A DNA stretch of 10,625 bases from an uncultured bacterium (GCA_937893485.1 CALBJL010000101.1:1-10625), one strand, 5' to 3'; numbered from the stretch's first letter, positions 1 through 6,413 are shown. Numbers and translations: made by a program. The notes: generated by a model from the letters alone, not told the origin.

Positions 1-77
1 CCCCAGACAGCTACATTTTTCCCTATTTACAATGAAAAATCGGCACGATTATGGTCGAATTTTCCTTAATCACACCG

Positions 78-107
78 ATTATACCATATGTTGGGGATGG
101 ATGTAAA
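78..107 (-). promoter_or_regulatory. Sigma-A-type promoter facing left, out of the window
   Basis: On the minus strand the -35 is TTTACA (107-102; consensus TTGACA), the spacer is 18 nt (101-84), and the -10 is a perfect TATAAT (83-78) with an extended TGG before it (86-84). Transcription would start near 71-70 and run towards base 1. It lies downstream of flgE on the same strand, so it would drive whatever follows left of the window. The first 70 transcribed bases contain no start codon with a good ribosome site. The match to consensus is strong, but activity is inferred. Confidence 0.75.
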
Positions 108-123
108 CCCATTCCCAACATAT
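86..123. promoter_or_regulatory. 38-bp inverted repeat centred on the -35 box, possible operator
   Basis: ATATGTTGGG (86-95) and CCCAACATAT (114-123) are a perfect 10-bp inverted repeat. With one mismatch (96/113) the match continues inward to 15-bp arms, 86-100 and 109-123, leaving an 8-bp centre that holds the -35 TTTACA (minus strand). One arm thus fills most of the promoter spacer and the other lies just upstream of -35. This is where a dimeric repressor or activator could bind. As RNA it would be a long hairpin, but no T-run follows it on the minus strand, so it does not look like a terminator. An AT-rich tandem (TTATAAA twice, 123-136) lies next to it. Confidence 0.55.
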
Positions 124-137
124 TATAAATTATAAAT

Positions 138-299
138 TAACAGTTTAGCCATCGTCTGGAAAATGTGTGAATCATGCTTGCATGAATGAGCACATTTCGC
201 AGGCGATGAGGTAAGCGCCAGATTATGAGCAAAGTTAACTGCGTAGCAGTGAGAAAACGCCGATAGGCGTCTTTGCGAATGGCGCTTGCTAAACTGTTA
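138..299. repeat. 162-bp nested, branched inverted-repeat element (ERIC/MITE-like or structured RNA)
   Basis: The ends are a perfect 12-bp inverted repeat: TAACAGTTTAGC (138-149) and GCTAAACTGTTA (288-299). Inside are two arms. Arm 1 (150-208) pairs CATCGTCTG (150-158) with CAGGCGATG (200-208, one G-T), then AAATGTG (161-167) with CACATTT (191-197), then TCATGC (172-177) with GCATGA (180-185). Arm 2 (213-287) pairs AAGCGCCA (213-220) with TGGCGCTT (280-287), then GCAAAG (229-234) with CTTTGC (271-276), and encloses two hairpins: ACTGC/GCAGT (238-242/246-250) and ACGCC/GGCGT (257-261/266-270, GATA loop). About 106 of 162 bases are in stems. The single G-T pair favours a plus-strand RNA slightly. 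The outer ends carry TA at their tips, compatible with a TA target duplication. No reading frame of note is inside. The kind of element is not known to me. Confidence 0.85.
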
Positions 300-306
300 C
301 CATGAA

Positions 307-2616
307 CTACCTCTTCAGGTTGATCAGCTCCTCAAGCATAGAATCCGAAGTCGTAATCACACGTGAGTTTGCCTGGAAACCACGCTGTGTTGTGATCATG
401 GATGTAAACTCTCCTGACAGATCCACGTTGGACATCTCCAGCTCACCGGAAGTAATCGTACTTCCGTCCGCATCGATCTCCACACCGATACCGTCAAACT
501 CACCGGAGTTTAAGGTCGTGCGGTAGCAGTTGTCACCGGTTGCCTCCAGTCCGGATGCGTTCGCAAACTGTGCGACTGAGATCTGTCCGAGCAGTACGGT
601 ATTGCCGTTGTCGTAGGATGCATAGATCTTTCCGCTCTGGTCAACGCTCATACCGGTCATCGCACCGAGCTTTTTACCCTTTCCGACGCCATCCCCATCT
701 CCGCCGCTCATTGCTGCTGTTGTCGAACCACTGTTGTTATAGTTGAGCAGAGATGAGAAATCGATCGTCACATCCTGAAAACCGTCATAGCCTGCGGCTG
801 TCAGCTTGGACAGATTCAATGTCTGTGACAGATTATTTCCGCCACCGACATTCGTCAATGTACCATCTACCGTATTGAACTGCAACGTAAATCCATCCTT
901 AGTCGGTGTCACGATGTTATAGCTGCCGCCAAACATATTGTAACGGAGTTCTGCATCGCTCGGCAGTTCCTCGGTAAAAATCGGTCCAGTCTCAGATGTC
1001 GCATTCGCAAGATCTGCACCAGTGATCGTCGTGTAGGAGTAGTCTTTTAAGAGTTCCTCGGGACCGACTGTCTTGCTCGGATTCGGCACCTTATTTCCAT
1101 TCTCCAAGGCAACCATACTTTTAAATGTCTTAGTTCCGGATGCATCCGTTACTGAAATATCTCCAGTCGTATAAGTCGGCCAGTAATAAAGCACTGAATT
1201 TTCCGGATAATTGACCTTATCCAATCCCAATGCATCACGAATATCCTCAACATTGAACTTATAACCGGTCACACCATCGGTACTGGTCACAACCGTTCCG
1301 AGTGAAGTAAAATCATCCAGCGTCTGTTTCTTGGTCAATGTGTAAGAGCTTTTTTTCTCAGCACCAGTGGAATCTGTTTCCGCAACAAACTGACCATTGC
1401 TATCAATCTTACCATCCGTAAACTCCCAGCTTACACCGGATGTAATGGTATCATCCTGCACAGCCTGCGTCGGAGCGTCTGTCACAGTAGCTTTTCCTCG
1501 TGATACAATGTTTCCAGCTGAATCTTCTACATAAACAAAATCAATCGTTCCATCTCCGGCTTTTTTCAAATCTGCAAGCGCTTCATTATATGTAATTTTC
1601 TCCGATGTGAACTTCACTCGATAACCATCCGGCAATGCCAGTTTATCCGTCAGCCCAAGCTGTGCATTGATATCCTTCGCATCTATATAATAGGTATAAG
1701 TCGGATTTGTCGCCGGATTTGCTGCATCAGCCTTTGTCTTTGCAGACTTCTGGATCGCAAGATTAATGTCCGTCTTGCTCTTTCCGGTCGCAAATGCATA
1801 ATTGTCGGTAATCACTGTGTTACTTCCCTGTCCACCAGTACCACCTGTAACTCCGAACAGATCGCTCAATGCTACCTTTGACGACAGAATCGAATTACCC
1901 TTTGAATCAATAATATCTGTCAGGTTGACCGCATATTTACCTCCCTTTGCATCCTGTGACTGGATAGAGAAACGTGCAGTATACGGATACCCAAGGTTAT
2001 CGTAGATCAGCAGGTTCATAACCGATCCGGTGGAAGATGTCACCTGCGTGCTCTTGCTGTCGATGACACCGGTACACTGTGCCTTGGTCGTCGCTTCCGG
2101 CTCGGATGTCATATTTTCCGGTGACATGACCTTGAGGGCTGTCACGGTATCCTTCTTGATCGTCTGGGTTTCTGCGTCCACTCCCCAGCCCATCACCGTA
2201 TATCCGGTAGATTTCATACACAGATTGCCTGCGCCGTCCACATAGAACGAACCTGCCTTTGTAAAGACATTCTCTGATCCGTTGTTGACAACGAAAAAGC
2301 TGCTCGTGCTCTTGTCTGTGATTTTCAAGTCAAACGGCAGTCCGGTCGTCTCTGACGCACCTGCCGAGGTAATACTCATAGAAGTAGAACCGGTTGTTAC
2401 ACCAAGTCCGATCTGTTTTGCGTTCACACCACCGGTTCCCATCTCTGCGTTTGCTCCGGACGCACTTGATAACGTCTGGTACATAATGGAACTGAATGTA
2501 ACGCTGGAAGATTTGAATGCAACGGTATTTACGTTGGAAATGTTGTTACCGATTACATCCATCTTTGTCTGATGTGTCTTTAAGCCTGACACAGCAGAGT
2601 AAAGTGATCTCATCAT
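307..2616 (-). CDS. flgE: Flagellar hook protein FlgE (long form with variable insertion)
   Basis: FlgE polymerises into the hook, the universal joint between rod and filament. The N-terminal D0/D1 part is typical: MMRSLYSAVSGLKTHQTKMD then VIGNNISNVNTVAFKSS (4-38), the rod/hook/filament-junction motif. The C-terminus is equally clear: SGELEMSNVDLSGEFTSMI, TQRGFQANSRVITTSDSML and ELINLKR (723-769). At 769 residues it is far longer than Bacillus (~264) or E. coli (~402) FlgE. The extra length sits mainly at about 235-560, a Thr/Ser/Asp/Gly-rich, beta-type region that should form surface-exposed outer hook domains. Three cysteines (133, 181, 697) are unusual for an exported hook protein. The first of two tandem ATGs (2616) is taken because GGAGG lies 10 nt upstream. 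The stop TAG at 309-307 is followed after 7 nt by the structured repeat at 138-299, and no downstream flagellar gene is visible. Confidence 0.96.
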   Translation of the reverse strand: MMRSLYSAVSGLKTHQTKMDVIGNNISNVNTVAFKSSSVTFSSIMYQTLSSASGANAEMGTGGVNAKQIGLGVTTGSTSMSITSAGASETTGLPFDLKITDKSTSSFFVVNNGSENVFTKAGSFYVDGAGNLCMKSTGYTVMGWGVDAETQTIKKDTVTALKVMSPENMTSEPEATTKAQCTGVIDSKSTQVTSSTGSVMNLLIYDNLGYPYTARFSIQSQDAKGGKYAVNLTDIIDSKGNSILSSKVALSDLFGVTGGTGGQGSNTVITDNYAFATGKSKTDINLAIQKSAKTKADAANPATNPTYTYYIDAKDINAQLGLTDKLALPDGYRVKFTSEKITYNEALADLKKAGDGTIDFVYVEDSAGNIVSRGKATVTDAPTQAVQDDTITSGVSWEFTDGKIDSNGQFVAETDSTGAEKKSSYTLTKKQTLDDFTSLGTVVTSTDGVTGYKFNVEDIRDALGLDKVNYPENSVLYYWPTYTTGDISVTDASGTKTFKSMVALENGNKVPNPSKTVGPEELLKDYSYTTITGADLANATSETGPIFTEELPSDAELRYNMFGGSYNIVTPTKDGFTLQFNTVDGTLTNVGGGNNLSQTLNLSKLTAAGYDGFQDVTIDFSSLLNYNNSGSTTAAMSGGDGDGVGKGKKLGAMTGMSVDQSGKIYASYDNGNTVLLGQISVAQFANASGLEATGDNCYRTTLNSGEFDGIGVEIDADGSTITSGELEMSNVDLSGEFTSMITTQRGFQANSRVITTSDSMLEELINLKR

Positions 2617-2706
2617 AATGAAATGACCTCCATTCTTTGGCGCTCGTACAATGCTTTCGTCTCGTCTGTCAGTCAGAGACGTCCGCTTCCTTGTAAGGTC
2701 CGGCGG
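2617..2706 (-). other. 90-nt spacer before flgE
   Basis: This is the longest gap between genes inside the operon. It holds the flgE ribosome site GGAGG (2631-2627, 10 nt from ATG) and a modest inverted repeat, CGTCTC at 2658-2663 with GAGACG at 2676-2681 (12-nt loop, no T-run after it on either strand). I see no convincing promoter or terminator. The hairpin could act on mRNA processing or stability ahead of the highly expressed hook gene, but nothing shows this. Confidence 0.45.
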
Positions 2707-3114
2707 TTATACGATCACTGCGCCATCAATATTTGTAAAGATATTTTCGCCTGCATCCGACTGGTCTATCGCCGTGACAACCGTCTTGTTCGGCACATTC
2801 ACGATAAATGCCAGCGAATCCACAAGCACCAGTGATTCATTGATTCCCTTTTCACCGGCTTTTGATACACCATCCGCGAGACGCTTCGTCTGATCTGCGG
2901 AGAGGCTGATGTTGCGATCATTCAGGCGGTTGGCTGCATGCTTGGAAAACTTGAGCGGATTCAGAGCCTGCTGCTTTGCCCGCAACACCTCATCAAAGGA
3001 TATTTCGGCTGTTTTGCCTGATTCCCTGATACCATTTTTCAGATATGTGTCTGTGACCTGTTCGATCGAATGAAATCCGTTTCGGATCGCACCTGTCTGA
3101 TTGATCTGATTCAT
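2707..3114 (-). CDS. Flagellar operon protein, TIGR02530 type (role unknown)
   Basis: This small protein, encoded between flgD and flgE, matches a family known only from flagellar operons of Firmicutes and some other bacteria. The start at 3114 gives 135 residues. After a polar N-terminal region, the conserved part (about 50-135) reads LKFSKHAANRLNDRNISLS, then LADGVSKAGEKGINESLVLVD, LAFIVNVPNKTVVTAID, and ends ENIFTNIDGAVIV, which I recognise as this family's signature. It has no signal peptide or membrane helix; the pattern suggests a short helical segment followed by beta strands. I chose 3114 because GGGAG (3126-3122) sits 7 nt upstream. A longer form from ATG 3144 (145 residues) overlaps the flgD stop as TAATG but has only a weak AAAGA site. 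Its place suggests a job in hook assembly, possibly as an export or assembly helper for FlgD or FlgE; that is inference. Confidence 0.88.
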   Translation of the reverse strand: MNQINQTGAIRNGFHSIEQVTDTYLKNGIRESGKTAEISFDEVLRAKQQALNPLKFSKHAANRLNDRNISLSADQTKRLADGVSKAGEKGINESLVLVDSLAFIVNVPNKTVVTAIDQSDAGENIFTNIDGAVIV

Positions 3115-3117
3115 GTT

Positions 3118-3126
3118 CTCACTCCC
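3118..3126 (-). promoter_or_regulatory. Ribosome binding site supporting the start at 3114
   Basis: The minus strand reads GGGAGTGAG followed by AAC and ATG. The GGGAG core is 7 nt from the ATG at 3114. It lies downstream of the alternative ATG at 3144 and so decides in favour of the shorter form of the TIGR02530-type protein. Confidence 0.6.
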
Positions 3127-3143
3127 ATCCCGGAAGTTTGGCA

Positions 3144-3905
3144 TTATTCTTTCGGGGTCGTGGCTTCCGTTCCATCTCCCGTATTTGTATTGTCTTTGTC
3201 TGTCTGGTCGCCGTCTGTCTGATCGCCATCCGTACTGCCTCCGCCGTTGATCAGATCACGCAAAGCGATCAGTGCCTTGAGTGCGGTCTCGGCTGCGGTA
3301 AACTTATCCAGCGCATCCTTGCTGTATTTTTCGATATACTCCTTCTGATAATCTGTCAGCTTGTCATACTGCTCACGGATCTTCTTGAACGTCTCCTCAT
3401 CTGCAAGAGATACGTGGTCGGCATCCGGTATCTGACTGATCGTCGTCTCAAAATCATCTGCGATAAGGACTGCATCCATGTATTCTGTATCCGCTACCGT
3501 ATACAGATCGTCAAGGTTGTACAGTGCACCGTTGATTGACAGATAGACATTGCTGCCCTCTTTCATCATATAATCAACAACTCCCATCACATCACTTGTC
3601 TCTCCGGTCACAGAATTGGTTGGACGCATGATCACAGTCTTTCCTACTAGATTACTTCCCTGCATATTTTCTGTAGTATTCACCATGTTCTCTGTCGCCT
3701 CTACCTGTGTGAAGGTCGCTAACTGCGCTACATACTCGGTATTGGACTGCGGCTCTAACGGATCCTGGTATTTCATCTGTGCAACGAGCAGATTTAAGAA
3801 ATCTTCTTTATCCAGATTATTGTTTGTCTTTTCCTTGGAAGACGATGTCGCACTTGCTGATGTATCTACCACTTTACCGTTTTCCACTTTCTGCCATAAA
3901 GCCAT
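3144..3905 (-). CDS. flgD: Flagellar hook-cap (hook assembly) protein FlgD with a C-terminal helical extension
   Basis: FlgD caps the growing hook and is needed for FlgE subunits to polymerise. Residues 31-85 carry the conserved core: LDKEDFLNLLVAQMKYQDPL, then EYVAQLATFTQVEAT, then the LVGKTV start of a small beta domain (86-~137, ending LYNLDDLYTV). To here it resembles the short Bacillus-type FlgD (YlxG), which is about 140 residues. This copy has 253. Residues ~154-213 form an added helical segment with the pattern I-x-x-IP...LADEETFKKIREQYDKL, TDYQKEYIEKY, then L-x-x-F-x-x-AE-x-A-L-x-x-L, like a small three-helix module common in surface proteins of gut Firmicutes. After that comes GGG and an Asp/Thr/Gly-rich tail with TDGDQ repeats (225-239). 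The ATG at 3905 has AAAGGAGAG upstream (AGGAG 8 nt away). The stop TAA overlaps an upstream ATG of the next gene by one base. Confidence 0.93.
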   Translation of the reverse strand: MALWQKVENGKVVDTSASATSSSKEKTNNNLDKEDFLNLLVAQMKYQDPLEPQSNTEYVAQLATFTQVEATENMVNTTENMQGSNLVGKTVIMRPTNSVTGETSDVMGVVDYMMKEGSNVYLSINGALYNLDDLYTVADTEYMDAVLIADDFETTISQIPDADHVSLADEETFKKIREQYDKLTDYQKEYIEKYSKDALDKFTAAETALKALIALRDLINGGGSTDGDQTDGDQTDKDNTNTGDGTEATTPKE

Positions 3906-3946
3906 TCGTTTCTCTCCTTTCCGTTTGTTTTATGTTTCACTAAGTA

Positions 3947-5494
3947 CTATGCGGTGTAATCGACGCTGCCGCCGTTGTCACGCATCATCTGTGCTGCCAG
4001 AGTCTCTTCTTCGGTCAACTCACCGCCGATCCCCTGCAGCATACTCTGATCGAGGTTTCTTCTGCCGCCTGACCTGCCCTGCTCCTGCGAATCACCCTGC
4101 TCCTGCATTTGTGCGTTTGCGGATGCATTTCCGTCAAGGTTCTGTTCAAACTCATGGGTCGCAACTGTCACCTCTATGGCTTCGACTTTGATACCCTGTG
4201 CTTGTAAGGTCGAACGCAGCTCGACCATCTGTGTCTGGAGTGCTTCCTTGACCTGTTCATTGGTCGCAGTGATCTGTGCGGTCACATTTCCGTGTTTTTC
4301 TGTTACTGTCAGCATCAATCTGCCGAGACTCTCGGGATTAAGCTGCATCTGAAGCGTCGTACCCTCGGTCGAAGCAAATGCCCGTGCCAGACCCTCCATC
4401 TGGTTCATCAGTGTCTCATACCGGATCATCGGATTTGCCTGCGGTACTTCTGCCGTCTGAACCACCGGCTGTGCCTGTGAGGTGCCCTGTCCACGGAGCA
4501 ATGCAGACTGCTGTTCTCCGGTCAGATCCATCTGCTGGTCAAAGCCATTGTCTGTCTGCGTATCGGAATCATCATTCATCAGGCTGCCGGTCCCATCCCC
4601 GGTCGTCTGTGCGGCAGCATCCTCCATCTGCATCTGTGTCTGCACGGCTGCCTCATCATTTTCCTGCGTCTGCCCGGGCTGCTGCAACTGCGCTGCATCC
4701 GTTACCTGTTCTTTCGAATTCTGCAGGCTCGAAGAAAATACCCCGTTCTGCCCTGCTGTCTCGCTCTGCTGTACAGTCTGTGCTTCATCCACTGCAGCCG
4801 TTTCTGCCAGAAGATCATTCTGTGCATCGGACGGTAATTCATCTGCAAGACCAAGCTGCTGCTTTGCCAGCTCCTCCAGCTCATCGATGTTCATGGAAAG
4901 CTGTGCGAGCAGATCATTAAACTCTGCACCGGTGATTCCGTTCTGCTGCTGGAAATCAGCAAACAGCGCCGTCACATCCTGCATCAGCTGCTGGACTCCG
5001 TCATTGGTCAGCAGTGCACTGGCATCCTGACTGCCTGTGAGCTGTCCGACAAGCTGCATCAGATTCTGGGGCTGCAACAGATCCATGTCCGTAAGACCAA
5101 GCAGTTCCATCGCCTGTGTCAGTTCCTCCTCCGACACATCCATCGTTTCCTGAACGGCATCCTTCACATCTTCTCCGAGCTTCTGCACCTTTTCTGCAAA
5201 CACGGCATCCACGGTTTTTGTATCCGTGCGGTCTGCCTGCACGATCTGACGGTTATTGCTGCGCATGGATGCGTAATTCTTATTTGCCGCATCTGCACGG
5301 TCACCAGCCTTCACACCCTGCCGGTCAGAAAGTCCGTTTGAAGAACCGCTGTCCGCCTTGAGATTGAAATAGCCGTGTGCATTCTGGCTCATGATGCTGG
5401 CAAACTGCTCGAACGCCTCTTTGGTCGGTTCGGCGGCTGTCTTTCCTGCCGCTGCATTGGTATTTCCCATACCTAAACCAGCTATCTGTGTCAT
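3947..5494 (-). CDS. fliK: Flagellar hook-length control protein FliK
   Basis: FliK is exported during hook assembly, measures hook length and switches the export gate from hook to filament substrates through its C-terminal domain. The protein has 515 residues. The N-terminal part (1-~120) is polar and export-signal-like. The middle (~120-350) is acidic and very rich in Gln, Asp, Thr and Ala, with leucine-rich helical stretches near 125-215. The conserved C-domain (~375-447) contains LQMQLNPESLGRLMLTV (381-397) followed by VTAQITATNEQVKEALQ...LRSTLQAQGIKVEAIEVTV, the Flg_hook (PF02120) signature. A further ~65-residue tail (450-515), rich in Q, G and E, follows this domain. The ATG at 5494 has a strong AAAGGAGG 6 nt upstream. 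It sits between the ylxF-like gene (44-nt gap) and flgD (41-nt gap). The call is secure from the C-domain and context; the linker is poorly conserved by nature. Confidence 0.95.
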   Translation of the reverse strand: MTQIAGLGMGNTNAAAGKTAAEPTKEAFEQFASIMSQNAHGYFNLKADSGSSNGLSDRQGVKAGDRADAANKNYASMRSNNRQIVQADRTDTKTVDAVFAEKVQKLGEDVKDAVQETMDVSEEELTQAMELLGLTDMDLLQPQNLMQLVGQLTGSQDASALLTNDGVQQLMQDVTALFADFQQQNGITGAEFNDLLAQLSMNIDELEELAKQQLGLADELPSDAQNDLLAETAAVDEAQTVQQSETAGQNGVFSSSLQNSKEQVTDAAQLQQPGQTQENDEAAVQTQMQMEDAAAQTTGDGTGSLMNDDSDTQTDNGFDQQMDLTGEQQSALLRGQGTSQAQPVVQTAEVPQANPMIRYETLMNQMEGLARAFASTEGTTLQMQLNPESLGRLMLTVTEKHGNVTAQITATNEQVKEALQTQMVELRSTLQAQGIKVEAIEVTVATHEFEQNLDGNASANAQMQEQGDSQEQGRSGGRRNLDQSMLQGIGGELTEEETLAAQMMRDNGGSVDYTA

Positions 5495-5538
5495 TGTGTT
5501 CCTCCTTTCTCTTTGAATATTTTATTTATCTTAAAAGC

Positions 5539-6399
5539 CTATGGCTCTAAGATCTTTGTAACAATCGCCGCATTATCCGCGTTCATCGCCGCGAGGATGT
5601 TTCCGCGCGACTGTGCATCCATACCGTTTAAAATATCGGCGACAAGCTGTGCATTGTCAGCGACCATCGTGTCAAAAATCGCTGCCGCATTTTTCGCTTT
5701 CATTGAAGAGTAGGTGCTGATGTAATCCTCAAGCTCCTGGCTCTGTTTCTGCTGTTCGAGCACCTGCCGGTAAATGATCTGCGCATTCGTCGGATCAATT
5801 GATTCATAGTATGTCTGATAATTACTTATATCGGGTGCATTGTCTGAAAAAACAACCTCTTCGTCGAATTTTTGTTTCAGTTCTTCGAATTCCGCCTCTT
5901 TTTGTTCATAGACGGAAAGCTTCTCCAACTGTGCCTTTAATTCCTTTATTTTATCGTTTTTCTTGTCCAGCTTCTGTTGTGTCTTTGCCAGCTTCTGCTC
6001 TAACTGCTTCACATAGGTGGTTGCCTCATCGAGCGTCTTGTACGGATACTGCTGCTGTTCGATCGGCTCCTCAACATCGGGCAGGATCTTATTGACATAC
6101 GGCACATCCTTTAAGATCGGATACATAACGGTCGAGCCGAAGCCGCCGACATCCCATTTGATTACGAGTACCAGAATACCCATCCAGATTGCAATGATGA
6201 TCACGGTCGCAAGAAATACTGCGAGTTTTCCGCCTACCCCGCCGTCATCCTCAAAATCCGGATCGTCCGGGTCAAAGCCACGCTTGCGCAGTTTCTCCTT
6301 GCGTTTTTCTTCCTTTGCCGCCACTTTCTCTGCTTTTTTGGCTGCCTTTTCCTGTATCAGCTCCGCTCTTGACTTTTTTACTTCCTGTTCTTCTGCCAT
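5539..6399 (-). CDS. YlxF/MotE-like membrane protein of the flagellar operon
   Basis: The position between fliJ and fliK matches ylxF of Bacillus, whose products resemble the MotE/MgtE-N-like family. From the ATG at 6399 the protein has 286 residues. It has a very basic/acidic N-terminal tail (1-52, many K, E, R, then an Asp-rich patch FDPDDPDFEDD), one strong transmembrane helix (~58-81), a linker with an EEPIEQQQYPYK segment, a coiled coil (~124-180), and a C-terminal helical domain (~225-284). That domain has repeated 'A-x-I-x-x-x-M-x-x-x-x-A-x-x-V-x-x-I-L' units, seen as AAAIFDTMVADNAQLVADIL and NILAAMNADNAAIVTKIL, the pattern of MgtE-N/MotE domains. The likely topology is N-terminus inside, coiled coil and C-domain outside. 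MotE of rhizobia is a periplasmic motor chaperone; a stator or motor assembly role here is only inferred. An in-frame GTG at 6408 is less likely because its Shine-Dalgarno would be only 2 nt away. AAAGG overlaps the fliJ stop, 11 nt before the ATG. Confidence 0.8.
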   Translation of the reverse strand: MAEEQEVKKSRAELIQEKAAKKAEKVAAKEEKRKEKLRKRGFDPDDPDFEDDGGVGGKLAVFLATVIIIAIWMGILVLVIKWDVGGFGSTVMYPILKDVPYVNKILPDVEEPIEQQQYPYKTLDEATTYVKQLEQKLAKTQQKLDKKNDKIKELKAQLEKLSVYEQKEAEFEELKQKFDEEVVFSDNAPDISNYQTYYESIDPTNAQIIYRQVLEQQKQSQELEDYISTYSSMKAKNAAAIFDTMVADNAQLVADILNGMDAQSRGNILAAMNADNAAIVTKILEP

Positions 6400-6413
6400 A
6401 TGTAACACCGCCT

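Noticed and set aside
38..80. AATCGG (38-43) and CCGATT (75-80) inverted repeat around the transcription start
   Set aside because: It has only 6 bp with 31 bases between the arms, and one arm lies in the -10 region and would not be transcribed. This is near chance level.
251..276. Hairpin ACGCC-loop-GGCGT followed on the minus strand by TTTTCTC, resembling a terminator for flgE
   Set aside because: The stem is only 5 bp and the T-run is four bases broken by C. It is better explained as one hairpin of the larger branched element. Weak termination is possible but not supported enough to list.
138..299. Branched fold considered as tRNA, CRISPR or a known riboswitch
   Set aside because: Arm lengths do not fit a tRNA cloverleaf, there is no repeat-spacer periodicity, and I recognise no riboswitch core. 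It also lies after flgE and not before a start codon.
2658..2681. Inverted repeat CGTCTC/GAGACG before flgE as a terminator or attenuator
   Set aside because: It has a 6-bp stem, a 12-nt loop and no T-run; it is noted only within the spacer entry.
2707..3144. Start of the TIGR02530-type gene at ATG 3144, overlapping the flgD stop as TAATG
   Set aside because: Coupled re-initiation is possible, but the ribosome site is weak, whereas GGGAG sits 7 nt before ATG 3114. The shorter start is preferred, without certainty.
4482..5030. Long open frames on the plus strand opposite fliK (also 4378-4920 and 3616-4191)
   Set aside because: They are Ser/Pro/Cys- or His-rich, low-complexity translations caused by the Gln-rich fliK codons, with no ribosome site or family pattern. 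The minus-strand gene is certain.
6397..6408. GTG start at 6408 for the YlxF/MotE-like gene
   Set aside because: Its Shine-Dalgarno would be only about 2 nt away; ATG 6399 has workable spacing.
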